From Nematostella vectensis (lineage: Eukaryota; Cnidaria; Anthozoa; Actiniaria; Edwardsiidae), in the NCBI RefSeq assembly GCF_932526225.1, contig NC_064036.1:7075519-7139518 (forward strand): DNA of 64,000 nt. Reading direction: 5' to 3'. A program made the translations under genes and the position numbers. This document shows, one piece after another, positions 12,101-21,347 of this stretch. The notes under the pieces are model-generated. The model made no database searches and was not told the origin of the DNA. It saw only the letters and a list, made by a program, of their open reading frames with translations. The stretch's first letter is position 1. Each line of letters begins with the position of its first letter.

Positions 12101-12440
12101 TAACACCGGAGGTGGTGCATCTGCATCTTCCGGAAGTGGCCAGCAGTCAACAGCAGTGAGCCCCCCACAGTACATCACGGTGTTAGACTCATCTCAATCG
12201 AGGTTCTCAATTCCAGGGTCTGACTCGGAAAACGAGGCGACGATACCTGAGAATAATGAGAGCTACAGCGTGTTCTCGGCAGACAGTCGCCAGGAGGGTA
12301 AAAAGCTGGAAAATCTGAAGTCGAAGCTACCATACCCTGTACTGCTGGTGTCGGCGGGAGAGGGTCACCTGGATCTGCGACGGAAAAGGCAGCAGGAGAA
12401 GAACACAGAACCGCGGCTGATGATCTGGCAGATCAACTGA
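182..12440 (+). CDS. ARHGEF10-like: ARHGEF10-family Rho guanine nucleotide exchange factor (5' end outside window)
   Basis: Exons read from splice sites: 182-374, 639-820, 1364-1537, 1713-1829, 2181-2273, 2876-3040, 3236-3378, 4539-4696, 6262-6374, 6603-6712, 6978-7069, 7142-7269, 7954-8252, 8762-8842, 9298-9365, 9521-9663, 10162-10336, 10854-11228, 11299-12440. All phases match and the sum is 3951 bases (1316 residues plus stop). Exons 2-6 give a DH domain (residues about 95-300), exons 7-11 a PH-like region, and exons 12-18 a beta-propeller-like region with the family signatures [15 protein letters not shown] and GLLWVGT followed by PLPRLEGIP. Exon 19 encodes an acidic, Ser/Thr-rich tail ending in a conserved [14 protein letters not shown]...RLMIWQIN segment. 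Family members activate Rho GTPases at membrane and cytoskeleton. The choice within ARHGEF10/10L/17 rests on recalled similarity. Intron 2 appears to use a GC donor. The N-terminus lies left of the window. Confidence 0.93.
796..1105 (+). repeat. Degenerate tandem copies of exon 2 3' end inside the following intron
   Basis: The exon end ATGGACATGCTCATTAAG with the following GCAAGGATAATAGCAG recurs at about 883-920, and more degenerately at 1027-1070. Intermediate segments (the GTAGAATCGGCTAAGG block and the AACATGTACAACGTCGT block) are also repeated. The second copy keeps the GC-type splice donor. Confidence 0.8.
2268..2700 (+). repeat. 111-bp minisatellite starting at the exon 5 splice donor
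   Basis: The donor context GGTACGGGTTTACC recurs with GT at 2274, 2385, 2496 and 2607, a spacing of 111 bp. Here the duplicated part is mostly intron: the exon contributes only the bases next to the donor. The copies are nearly identical, so the expansion is recent. Confidence 0.92.
3371..3475 (+). repeat. Single duplicate of the exon 7 3' end and donor
   Basis: Exon 7 ends TCTCGCTCATCAAAGG before GTATGGAG. About 85 bp further on TCTCGCTTATCAAAGG is followed by GTATAGAG. This is the minimal, two-copy form of the exon-tail duplication seen in other introns of this gene. Confidence 0.75.
3721..4465. repeat. Polypyrimidine microsatellite (CTTT/CCTT/CCCTT mixtures)
   Basis: About 745 bp of almost pure pyrimidine on the + strand, in tetra- and pentanucleotide blocks, in the intron before exon 8. 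It produces long artificial open frames on both strands. Such mirror-like purine/pyrimidine tracts can form triplex DNA; that is inference. Confidence 0.97.
4671..5065 (+). repeat. 63-bp minisatellite carrying the exon 8 end and splice donor
   Basis: The exon 8 end CACAAGCCAAGGAAG and donor GTTAGTTAATACACC recur. Copies end at 4696 (the real exon end), 4759, 4822, 4885, 4948, about 5000 (a shorter copy) and 5063. The fourth copy has lost its GT (GAAGCTTAGT). The first codon after the real exon end is followed immediately by an in-frame TAG. Confidence 0.93.
5272..6190. repeat. 27-bp minisatellite, about 34 units, two unit variants
   Basis: Tandem units of 27 bp containing CATGAGATGGGCTTTGGG sit between exons 8 and 9. 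Nearly all variation is one T/G position (AATTATCATG versus AATGATCATG), with a few extra changes in the last six units. A partial unit lies just before exon 9. Both strands stay open across the array because 27 is a multiple of 3; I do not consider it coding. Confidence 0.97.
6405..6490 (+). repeat. Second copy of the exon 9 3' end with donor
   Basis: The last 60 or so bases of exon 9 plus its donor (GCGACGCTCTTATCAG then GTATTA) are repeated at about 6416-6480 with a few substitutions. The copy's reading frame contains a TAG (ATTAGACAG), so it cannot serve as a productive alternative exon end. Confidence 0.9.
6698..6860 (+). repeat. Two-copy repeat spanning the exon 10 end and donor
   Basis: The exon 10 end CCATCCAA with donor GTAAGTTCCTG is echoed at about 6790 by CCCTCCAC with GTAAGTTCCTG. 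The following 50 bp (GTATAGTTTATTACTG-like and GCAAATGCACTTT-like) are also similar. Confidence 0.7.
7258..7815 (+). repeat. 43-bp minisatellite carrying the exon 12 end and splice donor
   Basis: The exon 12 end CCCAAGGCCAGG and donor GTATGTACTTGCACAGCT recur every 42-43 bp for about 12-13 copies, becoming degenerate after about 7680. Several copies keep a full GTATGT donor and others have lost it (AGGGTAGT, AGGTTATGT). Confidence 0.93.
8560..8709. repeat. Fold-back (MITE-like) element, about 150 bp
   Basis: Left arm GGCTTTACTTGTTTGTTAGC and following bases (8560-8602) match the reverse complement of 8665-8709 over about 44 bp with a few mismatches. It lies in the intron between exons 13 and 14. 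No clear target-site duplication was found. Confidence 0.7.
9398..9466. repeat. 69-nt near-perfect hairpin
   Basis: Left arm TAGCCTGCGTAGCAAGCGTT (9398-9417) and right arm 9447-9466 pair over 20 bp with one mismatch around a 29-nt loop. It lies in the intron after exon 15. A snap-back transposon end is more likely than a microRNA precursor, because the TAGCCTGCG core looks like a dispersed repeat (echoed near 54790). Confidence 0.7.
10312..10672 (+). repeat. 45-bp minisatellite carrying the exon 17 end and splice donor
   Basis: The exon 17 end ATACGGTCAACACAATGCAG with donor GGGTAAGTCACG recurs mostly every 45 bp. Copy boundaries are at 10336 (real), 10381, 10425, 10459, 10504, 10549, 10594 and 10639. 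Several copies also contain an E-box CACGTG just inside the intron part. The first extra copy has lost GT (GGGATAAGT). Confidence 0.93.
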
Positions 12441-12720
12441 TCACGAGAGTTGCATCTGGCAGATCAACAGATGAAGAGAACTATGATCTGGTATATCAAC
12501 TGATGAAGAGAATAATGATCTGGTATATCAACAGATGAAGAGAATAATGATCTGGCAGATCAACTGATCAAGAGAATTAAGAACTGGCTGATCAACAGAT
12601 GCTGAGAACTATGATCTGGTAGATCAACAGATAAAGAGAATAATGATCTGATAGATTGACTTTTCCCAAAGATGGTGATCTGGCAAATCAACTGATCAGG
12701 GTAATAATGATCTCTTAGAC
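12416..12720 (+). repeat. 32-bp minisatellite beginning at the RhoGEF stop codon
   Basis: The coding end CTGATGATCTGGCAGATCAA is the first unit of a degenerate 31-32-bp array (GATCTGG(C/T)A(G/T)ATCAAC(T/A)GAT-type units at 12422, 12453, 12485, 12517 and 12549) that runs into the 3' UTR. Confidence 0.88.
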
Positions 12721-12754
12721 CAACTGGTGTTCAAATAAACCAAACTGGTATATC

Positions 12755-13262
12755 CATTGACGAAGATGGTGATCAGTCGGATCAACTGGTTTACAAAGAT
12801 GGTGATTAGCCGGATCAACTGGTTTACAAAGATGGTGATCAGCCGGATCAACTGATTTACAAAGATGGTGATCAGCCGGATCAACTGATTTACAGAGATG
12901 GTGATCAGTCGAATCGACTGGTTTACAAAAGTGGTGATCAGCAAGATCAAATGATTTACAACGATGGTGATCAGTCGGATCAACTGGTTTACAAAGATGG
13001 TGATCAGTCGGATCAACTGGTTTACAAAGATGGTGATCAGCCGGATCAACTGATTTACAGAGATGGTGATCAGTCGGATCAACTGGTTTACAAAGATGGT
13101 GATCAGGAGGATCAACTGATTTACAGAGATGGTGATCAGCCGGATCAACTGGTTTACAAAGGTGGTGATCAGGAGGATCAACTGGTTTACAAAGGTGGTG
13201 ATCAGGAGGATCAACTGATTTACAAAGATGATCAGGCGAATCAACTGTTTTTTTACAGACGA
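12755..13262. repeat. 33-bp minisatellite in the RhoGEF 3' flank
   Basis: About 15 units of GATGGTGATCAG plus CGGATCAACTGGTTTACAAA. It shares the GATCAACTG core with the preceding 32-bp array. Three frames stay open only because the unit is a multiple of 3. Confidence 0.95.
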
Positions 13263-13381
13263 TAAGGCAGGTCACATGATGCTAAAAAAATAATTGGCGT
13301 TATGAAATTGTCAGGAAAAATTAGAAATGTTGAAAGCTATAGATAGCAAAAGAGGCTTATAGAAAAAAAAGATTTTATGAG

Positions 13382-13387
13382 AATAAA
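13382..13387 (+). terminator. Possible RhoGEF poly(A) signal
   Basis: AATAAA about 940 bp past the stop codon and the first good hexamer after the two arrays. Usage is unproven; if correct, both minisatellites lie in the 3' UTR. Confidence 0.3.
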
Positions 13388-13616
13388 AGATAAAAGTATT
13401 TTATCCCCCTATAGATTTCGTCCATTCAATGATTGTAAAAGTCACCAGAATAGAACAGTAACGTAAAGGGCGAACTATGGTATCGCCCTTGAGGAAGTAA
13501 AACAAAAACAGTTCTTTGAGGCATTACAAAAGGTATACTTTTATATACTACATTTAGCTAACCGACACATTGAATCAACAAAATGCAAACACTTCCCCTT
13601 TTAATACATTTTCCAG

Positions 13617-13688
13617 CTAGCAGAGGCCTCTTTTCTCTGTATTTGGGCAGCCCAGCGTGATGCTGAGAACCGAAGCTCTGACGGCAAG
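13617..13688 (+). other. Possible orphan exon (24 codons)
   Basis: A pyrimidine-rich acceptor (TTTTCCAG) and a donor (AAG, GTATTA) flank 72 bp open in phase 0, encoding LAEASFLCIWAAQRDAEN plus RSSDGK. The composition looks coding, but no partner exon was found and no family is recognised. It may be a relic exon or an alternative exon of a gene outside the window. Confidence 0.3.
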
Positions 13689-13699
13689 GTATTAATAAA

Positions 13700-16600
13700 T
13701 TTGCTCAAGATTAAAATGACCGAATCGCTGCGAGGCTGGGACTTGTTGCGCTCTTCTTGTAGCTTCCGTGATTGCTAGCCTGGTACACACAAAAAATGGC
13801 GAGAATTCAACGGTATAGCTGCCGTAATTGCTACTTAACTCAGTAGTCATCGATTATAGTAAATATAATATATTTTTTCGAGATTTGCAAGAAAAGATAG
13901 AGCCTTTTTATTGATTGAATTTTTGTTTTAGCCTTATGTAAATACGCAAATCTCAAAATCACAGAATAAAAAGACTTCCGTTTTCCTCCATGGCAAGTTT
14001 ATTTTTGTTGTTTTTCTACTACCCTTTTCTACTCAGTTCTTGCTGCGCGCTTGTTTTATGCCCTGATCAAAGAAAAGGCAAAAACGCGAGTCCATGCATA
14101 CGTCTCAAGTCCGACTCACAAATCGCACGCAACAAGGGTTTGCATGTTTCTGCGGAAAAAAGTAAACGCATGCAAGTTGTAAAACTTGAGCTCTGTTTGG
14201 CCAGGGCTTAACCCGCGCATCGATCTCGAAGACCACGCGCGTTTCTCCAAGTCCACTCCGCACCGTTTGCGGTCTAGTACAATCCCCAATTTCCACATCC
14301 CACGACGCTTGCACGGCTTTGATAACCGGATGGCCTATTCTTTAATCTTCAGACTTAATTTGTGGCAATGTCAAAGACAGGATGTCAGTAATACTCCCTG
14401 GCATTACTCCAGACCTCTGTACACATGCTTTAAGACTCTTTTGAAATCAAATATTCATCTACTCGCTTTTGGTCCCGAAGGTCATGAAAACAACGCATGG
14501 ATCTCTAGCAACGCCCAGAACTCGTTGCAGTTTGTACCTCCGTAAACCGTCTGTTTCTCTGAATGCCACGGTTCCGTAATCTAGGAAGTGGACGATACTC
14601 AAGCTGAGATGTCTAGCTTATTAGCAGTCTGTATCGTCTCCTATCGTGATGGTCTAGTCGTCGTCTGTCTCGTGAGATCTGGGAAAGACGGCGTTAGTGG
14701 CGACAGGCGGATGTCATCACGGGAGTAGGATCTCACACTGCGCAGGGGAGACGCAATATTGTCTGCTATTCCAGAGTTATCAGAGTAATACCGGCACCCC
14801 GAGGTCAATACGTCCTAATATATGTTCTCGCTATGTTATATTATATTTTCACTGCCTTCTATCATCTATTCTTTGATGCCTTCCTAATGTCTAATGTGTA
14901 CACGTGACTTGACCAGTTTTGTTTTAAAGGAGGCGTTATATCGTGATGGAAGTGAAATTGATAATGGAATTTCGAACTTGACTGATGGGTCACAATAAAA
15001 GGTGGCAGGCATTTTAGCTGTGCCCCCTCTGGGTTTGATAAATCCGTAATTAGTAACTTCAGTAGAAGGATAAAAAGACTCTGGAATCTCTCTTTGATTG
15101 AAGCCACTGTTCTGTTTTATTGTTTTTACACGATTTTGGCTCCTCATGTGTAGGGCAGTTGATAAAGAGTCTTGAATTTAAGAGTAAGATTTACCGAGCC
15201 AGAAGAACAGCTGAGTGCACATCTTAATTTGGCCATACGCGAACACGCTCACATAATAAACACACGCACATCACCTTAATGCCATTAGCTTCATTCAATT
15301 TTCAAACTCTCACACTCGTCGTGGTGCAACAGGGCTCGACTTTCGCCTGAAAGATTCGCACACCACCACCTTACGCGACTCGTACTTTGCATGTATTTGC
15401 CCTGTACAAAATGGCCCCACCCCACCCTGCACATCCGACTGTCTAACGAACTTGCCTCCTAAAGTTCCTCTTGAAGGCTTTTTTTGCAACCCGCGAATCC
15501 GTAGTTTTCAATCCAGACGACAATCGTACATGGCGCATTATTTGTCCAATATGTAAACAGTGCAACATTTCCTCAGTTTGTAATTGTCAAAGTCTGCTAG
15601 TGTTTGAAGTTACATACAATTTTATGACCTTTTTAGTCCTAATCGATTGCTTCTTTCGGTTTATACATCCCCGTATATGTAAAAGATAAAAATAAAAAGG
15701 CGGATTGCAGTTTGCGCGTGTACACCTTCAGTGTCACAAAATACTTGAACAATGTAATGAATATAAACCAAAAACTTCTTTGGGGTTAGTCTCCCTTTGC
15801 AGCCGCTTGTGTCTGAGTCATGCGACGCCCCAACAAGCGGCTGCAAAGGTGACTACATCGGGGCAGACTAAATTTATGAAGACCGTGTGTTCATCAGGAG
15901 TAATTCAGACCTACAGCTCTGTAATTCGGCTGTTTCTTCCCTCTCGACAATTTAGAATTGATGCTTAAACCCAGATACCTTCCTATACAGCCTAAACTCT
16001 GCTGTTATAGTATGAGGAAAATTTTACTCAAGACACCTTTAAATTTCAGAGCCCCCATTTCATTGTAAACATTTTTTTTCGGTGCCCCCCCCCCCTTATA
16101 GAATCCCAAAATTTTCTCCCCCCCCCTCGGTGTATTTAATGAACACTCCCTAAGATAATAGATACTATCTATTTCCCACGACATGACTGAAAAACATGAC
16201 GTGACGCTTCAAATAAGCCCATTTCAACATCGAATAAGGCGGAGAATTTCTCTGAGTACTTAGTAACTTATAGCCAAACGAAATATCAAAAGTGTCATTG
16301 AAATTTGAGCTTTTCGTCCCTGAACTGATGCACAGGGCAATGATGATCAAGGAAAAATTATCTTAAAAATCCAAAATCTGGTTATGTGCACTTCGGCCTC
16401 ACGTTATTTGTGTTTTGAAAATCAGTCCGTAGAACAAGGAACCTATAGCCATTGTAGACATTGTAAGTAATTGTGTCTTCTCTCTCGATCTGGAATTGCG
16501 CGTTTTTCAGGTCATTTCCCACCCGGTAGTATACGCGCTTGTTTCTCTCGATACACAATTGAACGCAACGGGAACGCAACTACTTAAATATTCTCTTGAG

Positions 16601-18300
16601 CTTTCGCGCTTGCGTCTTCGTGAAAACAAATTTTGAGGGGACACAGGCATATATATTATGCAGAGCTTGTCTGAAAATTATTTAAAAAGAGAAAGGTTGC
16701 GGTTAAAAATGGGAAATCTTAGACACTTGCCTGACCCAATACAATCTGAACCTTTTTTTACGAAATTAGCGCTAGTGAACTACTGCAGTGTTTAGTACTG
16801 ATGAGCTACTTGCTTCTTGATCGACTACATAATTTCTGCGTTAGTTTAAAACTCCTCTTTATAATTTCTCGGGGAAATAATTTTATTATTATCTTCTTAC
16901 TCAAAGTGGATACTGAGTTTCAAAAACAAGTGCCGATCAAATTTAATGTGTAATCCCAGAAAGCTAGTGATGTTGGCGCCGATTGCATCCATAGTGAAAC
17001 ACTCTTACATTACGCCAAGAGTGATTAGTTTCATCTGGACTAAAGAGCATGCCAATACATAGCCTGAAGCTAGTAAGCGAACCATTCTCATTTTCCCGCG
17101 GTCCCCATGTCGAGACTAGCGTCGTGCAGACTAAGTGCTCTGGCGCCGCGTCAGCCTATTCTCCCTAGAGGGGGGCGGCACTCAGACATAGCGTCTGGCG
17201 CGCTAAACGCCAAGCACGTCATCCGATTCCACAACAAGAGGGAGGGCAGGCCTTGGAGCCCCATCTGTCTATGCTGGATCCTGGAGCTCGGGTGGCACTC
17301 AGACAGAGCGTCTACAGAGCGCTACATGCGATTCGCGGTACTATCCTTATCCCCCGTTACTATATCACGGTGTCGCCAGTGTAATCGAAAGGCAGAAGAA
17401 ACGCGGTACATTGAACGAAACTCACACACCAAGCGCCGTCTTGTCTGTTAGATGCATGTATTGAATGATTACCTGATAAGAATTCTCTCAAAATTCTGTA
17501 GTCACAGAAAACCATTGCGGTACTTTGTCGTTTTTTTTCTCGCTAGTTTGTGGCCAAAATAGTTAGATCAAAAGGGGAATGTCAAAAACTACTAGACACT
17601 AATAATAGACTATGTGAATCACTAGCAATTAATTAATTATAATTGGAAATTCAGGAGATAAAAACTTTTGATTCGACAGTTTGTGGGTCATTCTAGCGGA
17701 ACGAATATTTGATTTTTTTTATAAGGGGATTGCTATCAGTTAATTCTCAGATTGCATCGGGGAAGCATATTTGTAAGTGTTTTAAGGCCCGACATTAAAA
17801 GTCAAATTATATACCTCAGACAATTCAAGCCGCATTTTCACTCAGCCGCAAAGGGGTATACTCATGTTGCAAACGCCTAGGCTTAAGTTGCAAAAAAACA
17901 TTTTTGGTAGCTCCTGCCGCAGCTTTAGACACTGCACAAGGCGAACTATAGATTAAAAGTTTAATATAACTTATAACCTTCTCAACTGTTTGCCAAAATT
18001 ATTTCTTTGATCGGCACTCAACAACTTATAGAGGAGTAACAACAACATGTAACATTTCACAACACAGAGGGGCGTTGCTGTAAACTGATTCTGATACTGA
18101 TTTCAGTAAAACAGTAAAAGAAACTTTGTAATTATTTTTCATAAGTCTAGGTGGTGCTTTAAGGCATCACCGCTTGACTGCTTTGGCAATTAGTTGTACG
18201 CTAGCCTACAATATAATCCATGCTTGAGCGTCAACTTAACGGATCAATCCGTGAAAACGCATACATTTAACTCCCGATCATTCGAACCTTCAACGAGAAT
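13700..18300. other. Gene-poor intergenic stretch
   Basis: No convincing gene seen. ORFs of 60-119 codons (such as 14186-14545 and 17107-17451) lack splice context and family resemblance. A C-rich element tail near 16080-16155 ends AACACTCCCTA, matching the reverse complement of the TAGGGAGTGTT start of a G-rich patch at about 37855, so the two are probably copies of one dispersed repeat. Confidence 0.6.
15788..15854. repeat. 67-nt near-perfect hairpin
   Basis: AGTCTCCCTTTGCAGCCGCT plus TGT (15788-15810) pairs with 15833-15854 around a 22-nt loop, with a single bulge. Size and pairing resemble a microRNA precursor, but a snap-back MITE is at least as likely. Confidence 0.7.
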
Positions 18301-18515
18301 TAAGAGTCAATGTGTCAATGCAACAATAAGGGCATAATTATAACTGTACATAAAAATATACCTGTACATTATAACAGTAGGCCAACGTGTCAATACAACA
18401 ATAAGGCCATATATAATTATAACTGTACATTATAACAGTAGGCCAACATGTCAATACAACAATAAGGCCATATATAATTATAACTGTACATTATAACAGT
18501 GGGCCAATGCGTCAA
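18300..18515. repeat. Tandem repeat, unit about 60 bp, three copies
   Basis: Units contain TCAATACAACAATAAGGCCA, TATAATTATAACTGTACATT and ATAACAGTAGGCCAAC. The last two copies are almost identical and the first is diverged. Confidence 0.88.
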
Positions 18516-18839
18516 TGCACCAGTGCTGGCGTGGCATGTTTCTTGCTGAGTACATGAAAGGGGTCATAGCGGCCAATGCAAGTTAAAGAACACCTTTTTT
18601 CGAATACATCCTAAACGCTAGGTAACCGTCCTCTAATTTTGTTGTTGCCTTAAGTTGTAAAGTATTAGACGGCCGATAATTGTCAACATTCAGTTGCTCT
18701 GTTCGGACAGACACAGGCCACTGCCACCATCATCAAGCACAAGTGGGATGTCCTTTGGAATGACTGCATTTAAGTCAGACTGTTGAATCATTAGCGTCGA
18801 TTAAAAAAACGGTTGAGCACATAGCAGTTAAATCGGTTG

Positions 18840-18985
18840 TTATCACAATCGAATCAGACTGCCTAATCACGAACAAACTAGACAGCCGAATCACGAACGA
18901 ATCAGACAGCAGAATCACCAACGAATCAGACAGCTGAATCAGACTATCCAATCAAGAACGAATCAGACAGCCGAATCACTAATGA
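18840..18985. repeat. Short tandem repeat (GAATCA-GACAGCCGAATCACGAAC type)
   Basis: Units of roughly 24 bp built from CAGACAGCCGAATCACGAAC with variants. They abut the 3' end of the transposase relic and interrupt its reading frame. Confidence 0.75.
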
Positions 18986-20599
18986 AACTGAATTGTTTAA
19001 GTTCCTGGATTGAGGCTGCATTCGGTCTTAGTGTTTGCACTTGAATAGGGCAGCATAGTCGTGCAGCTTTAAATGCACGGACTGTATCATGGAACTGCAC
19101 ACTAAATTTTTGCTGGTAAAAGCGAAAGCCTGGGTTGATACATGCTTTTGCTTGAGCAATCAACTGGTTATACAATACCAAATTTCCACCAGCATGTTCA
19201 TGTGCCTTGGCCTCAGTGTTGGGATATGATTCAATTGCTATTGCATGGGCTAATGCTGACAAACGCTCATAGCAAGTAAATACCAATTAGCCGTCCCCTT
19301 CAAGATAATATGTTGTCTTAACAAAGTGCTTGCCAGCATCAATTAAAGCTGCAAGTTCAATATCCAAGTCTCTAGCGATGATTGGGTCACCAAATAGCTG
19401 CAAAAGGTTTGCACGACAAATGGGAGACAGGTTTTCATTCTCTCTAAGAAAAGGCTCCACATCCCCCAAAAAAAACCAACACTTGATTTAAGACTTCCCA
19501 TTTGCTCCACCATCTGGTATTTGATTGAAGTTTCATTGCTACTCCAGTTCTTGTTTTCCACAATAACCGTGCAGCTGGACTAAGCGAAAACATTGTATTC
19601 CAGCACTGAGAAAATGTGTCTAAAACACTAAATTCAAAGTGCTTGCCCACATTGTCAATTGTGTGAGAAAACATATCACATCAAGTATATGGGGAAAAAA
19701 AACTTGACTTGACGCAGCCCAGCTCCATTTACCGATGCACCATCTCGCATTGCTGCTAGCAGCTGATTTGGTTGAATTCCATACTCTACAGCTAGGCATT
19801 GAATTAACCTCTGAGCAAGCTCTTCTGCATTCATGCTCTTGGCTAGGATCTCTAGCTTGATGAGCCTCTGCTGTACAGTCCATTCACCGTCAATGAACCG
19901 CACAATTATTGCTAAAGCTTCTCCAAACCTGGTATTTCCATCAAATATAACAGAAAAAGCACTATTTGCAGCTATTTCTGATTTTACAGTGTCTATCTCC
20001 TTCTGACGAATCAAGGGAATGAATTCTGCCAGATGAGTGCGAGATGTCAAGCGACGACCATATTTTTCAAGAAAAGGCCGCAGACTCTTGACTTTTAAAA
20101 GGGGAATACCTGCCTTCAATAGAGCTTCTACAAGTTCATAGCGATAAATTCGCATGTCCTCGGGTAAGGTTGCTCCTTTTGCTGCCCCATTTGATTTTGT
20201 TAGAATGTTCTTGATATTTTGATCCTTTGTCTTGCTTTTCTTGATGTTCTCAATCGATTTGATGTGTTTTGCAGATGAAACATGCTTCTTGATGGAGCTC
20301 TTCTTTTTTGAGAGTGTTTCCTTACAGGCGTCAAATCTCAGATTACCCGATGTCACGGTTAAATACTGGTCTTTGAACTCCTTTACTCTATCCAACGAGG
20401 ACACATTGGGGTCCACTGACCCACGCACGTTTCTTTTCTTCTCAGAGGGATTACTTTGTACTTTTCTTGTTCGAGAAACATCGGCTTTTGCCGGAGTACT
20501 CAACCTAGCTCCTGCATTGACTGCTATTTCTAAAGGATCTGAGTATTCATTAGATTCATCATGGTCACCCGAGCATGGACCATCGCTCAACTCCGCCAT
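18963..20599 (-). pseudogene. hAT-like transposase relic with degenerate BED-type zinc finger
   Basis: It begins with a real ATG at 20599. Residues about 72-115 form a BED/CGBP1-like finger, keeping Cys92 and His106/His112. The expected first Cys (about residue 89) is Phe. Downstream are two hAT-like blocks: VIFDGNTRFGEALAIIVRFI and RDGASVNGAGLRQVK. The frame then breaks near 19695-19702 (A8 run), near 19666 (T run) and near 19466-19478 (A8 run). Later blocks continue in shifted frames (SHTIDNVGKHFEF; TRWWSKWEV; DVEPFLREN). A stop follows YYLEGDG at about 19287. The C-terminal dimerisation region is missing, though a coding-looking remnant ending DDGGSGLCLSEQSN lies at about 18690-18790. hAT assignment is by pattern recognition. 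Confidence 0.75.
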
Positions 20600-20971
20600 T
20601 TTGGATTTTATTATCCGCTGACCATTCTAAAACTACCACAGGCATACCAACACTTATAGTCGTTCTAAAAGATATATTACATCACGAATCAGCTAAAGTA
20701 TCAGCTTTTTTTAGTCTTTATAGTCATCTTGAAGTCGAGAAACGTCATAAAAAGCAAAAAAAAAAAAGAAAAAATAATAATAAAAAATGCTAAAAATCGA
20801 AAAAGTTGCTCGAGGTAAACAAAGTTGCTCGAAATAGCAAAAGTTGCCAAGCAACTTATGGACAGCCCTATCGTAATCCCCTCACTCCTTTATGTGTCAA
20901 GGATGTTTGTGATGCCTCGAGGGCGTTTTTAGTTTGTGGTAAAAAGCGGAGTCGAACCACGTTTCCGTTGG

Positions 20972-21117
20972 GTATAAAATCCTAGCGTAATGCAAAATGT
21001 CTCGGAAGGCTGTTGACAAGTCAAAGCGCTTCAGGTGTTTTGACGAGTCGGCAAGCGCATCAAATCTTGGCTTCAAGTATGGCCTTGAAAATCACAGGCG
21101 CTTGAATAGTATGTCTA
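20972..21117 (+). other. TATA box with short ORF, possible first exon
   Basis: TATAAAA at about 20971 is followed 20 bp later by an ATG (20997) and a basic 38-codon frame up to a GTATGT donor-like site at 21109. The TATA-to-ATG distance is too short for a usual 5' UTR and no downstream exon was found. Confidence 0.2.
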
Positions 21118-21147
21118 GGGTGTGGTTATACAACCTTTGTTGTATAA

Positions 21148-21347
21148 CCTTTATTTCTATTTACAACTGCTATGTTTATAATGTTCAACAAAAATATACA
21201 ATTAGTTGACGTTCAAGTAGTAGTATTCCATGTTCATTAGCTTTAGCTCTAACTTTGTAAGCAAATAGTCTTTCAACAAACTACTTATAAATATTTACCT
21301 TCATATTTTTTTATTCAACGAATGCTTTTAGTCTTTCCTTAGCAGGC
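21148..21347. repeat. Left copy of a 200-bp direct repeat
   Basis: It begins CCTTTATTTCTATTTACAAC and ends TTCCTTAGCAGGC. It is about 96% identical to 23213-23411 in the same orientation. It lacks TG...CA ends, so an LTR is not established. Confidence 0.93.

Noticed and set aside
12696-13275. 180-aa repeat ORFs on both strands
   Set aside because: Same artefact from a 33-bp minisatellite.
17107-17451. 114-aa GC-rich plus-strand ORF
   Set aside because: It contains an internal imperfect DNA repeat (GGCACTCAGACA...GCGTCT), has no recognised domain and no splice or transcript evidence.
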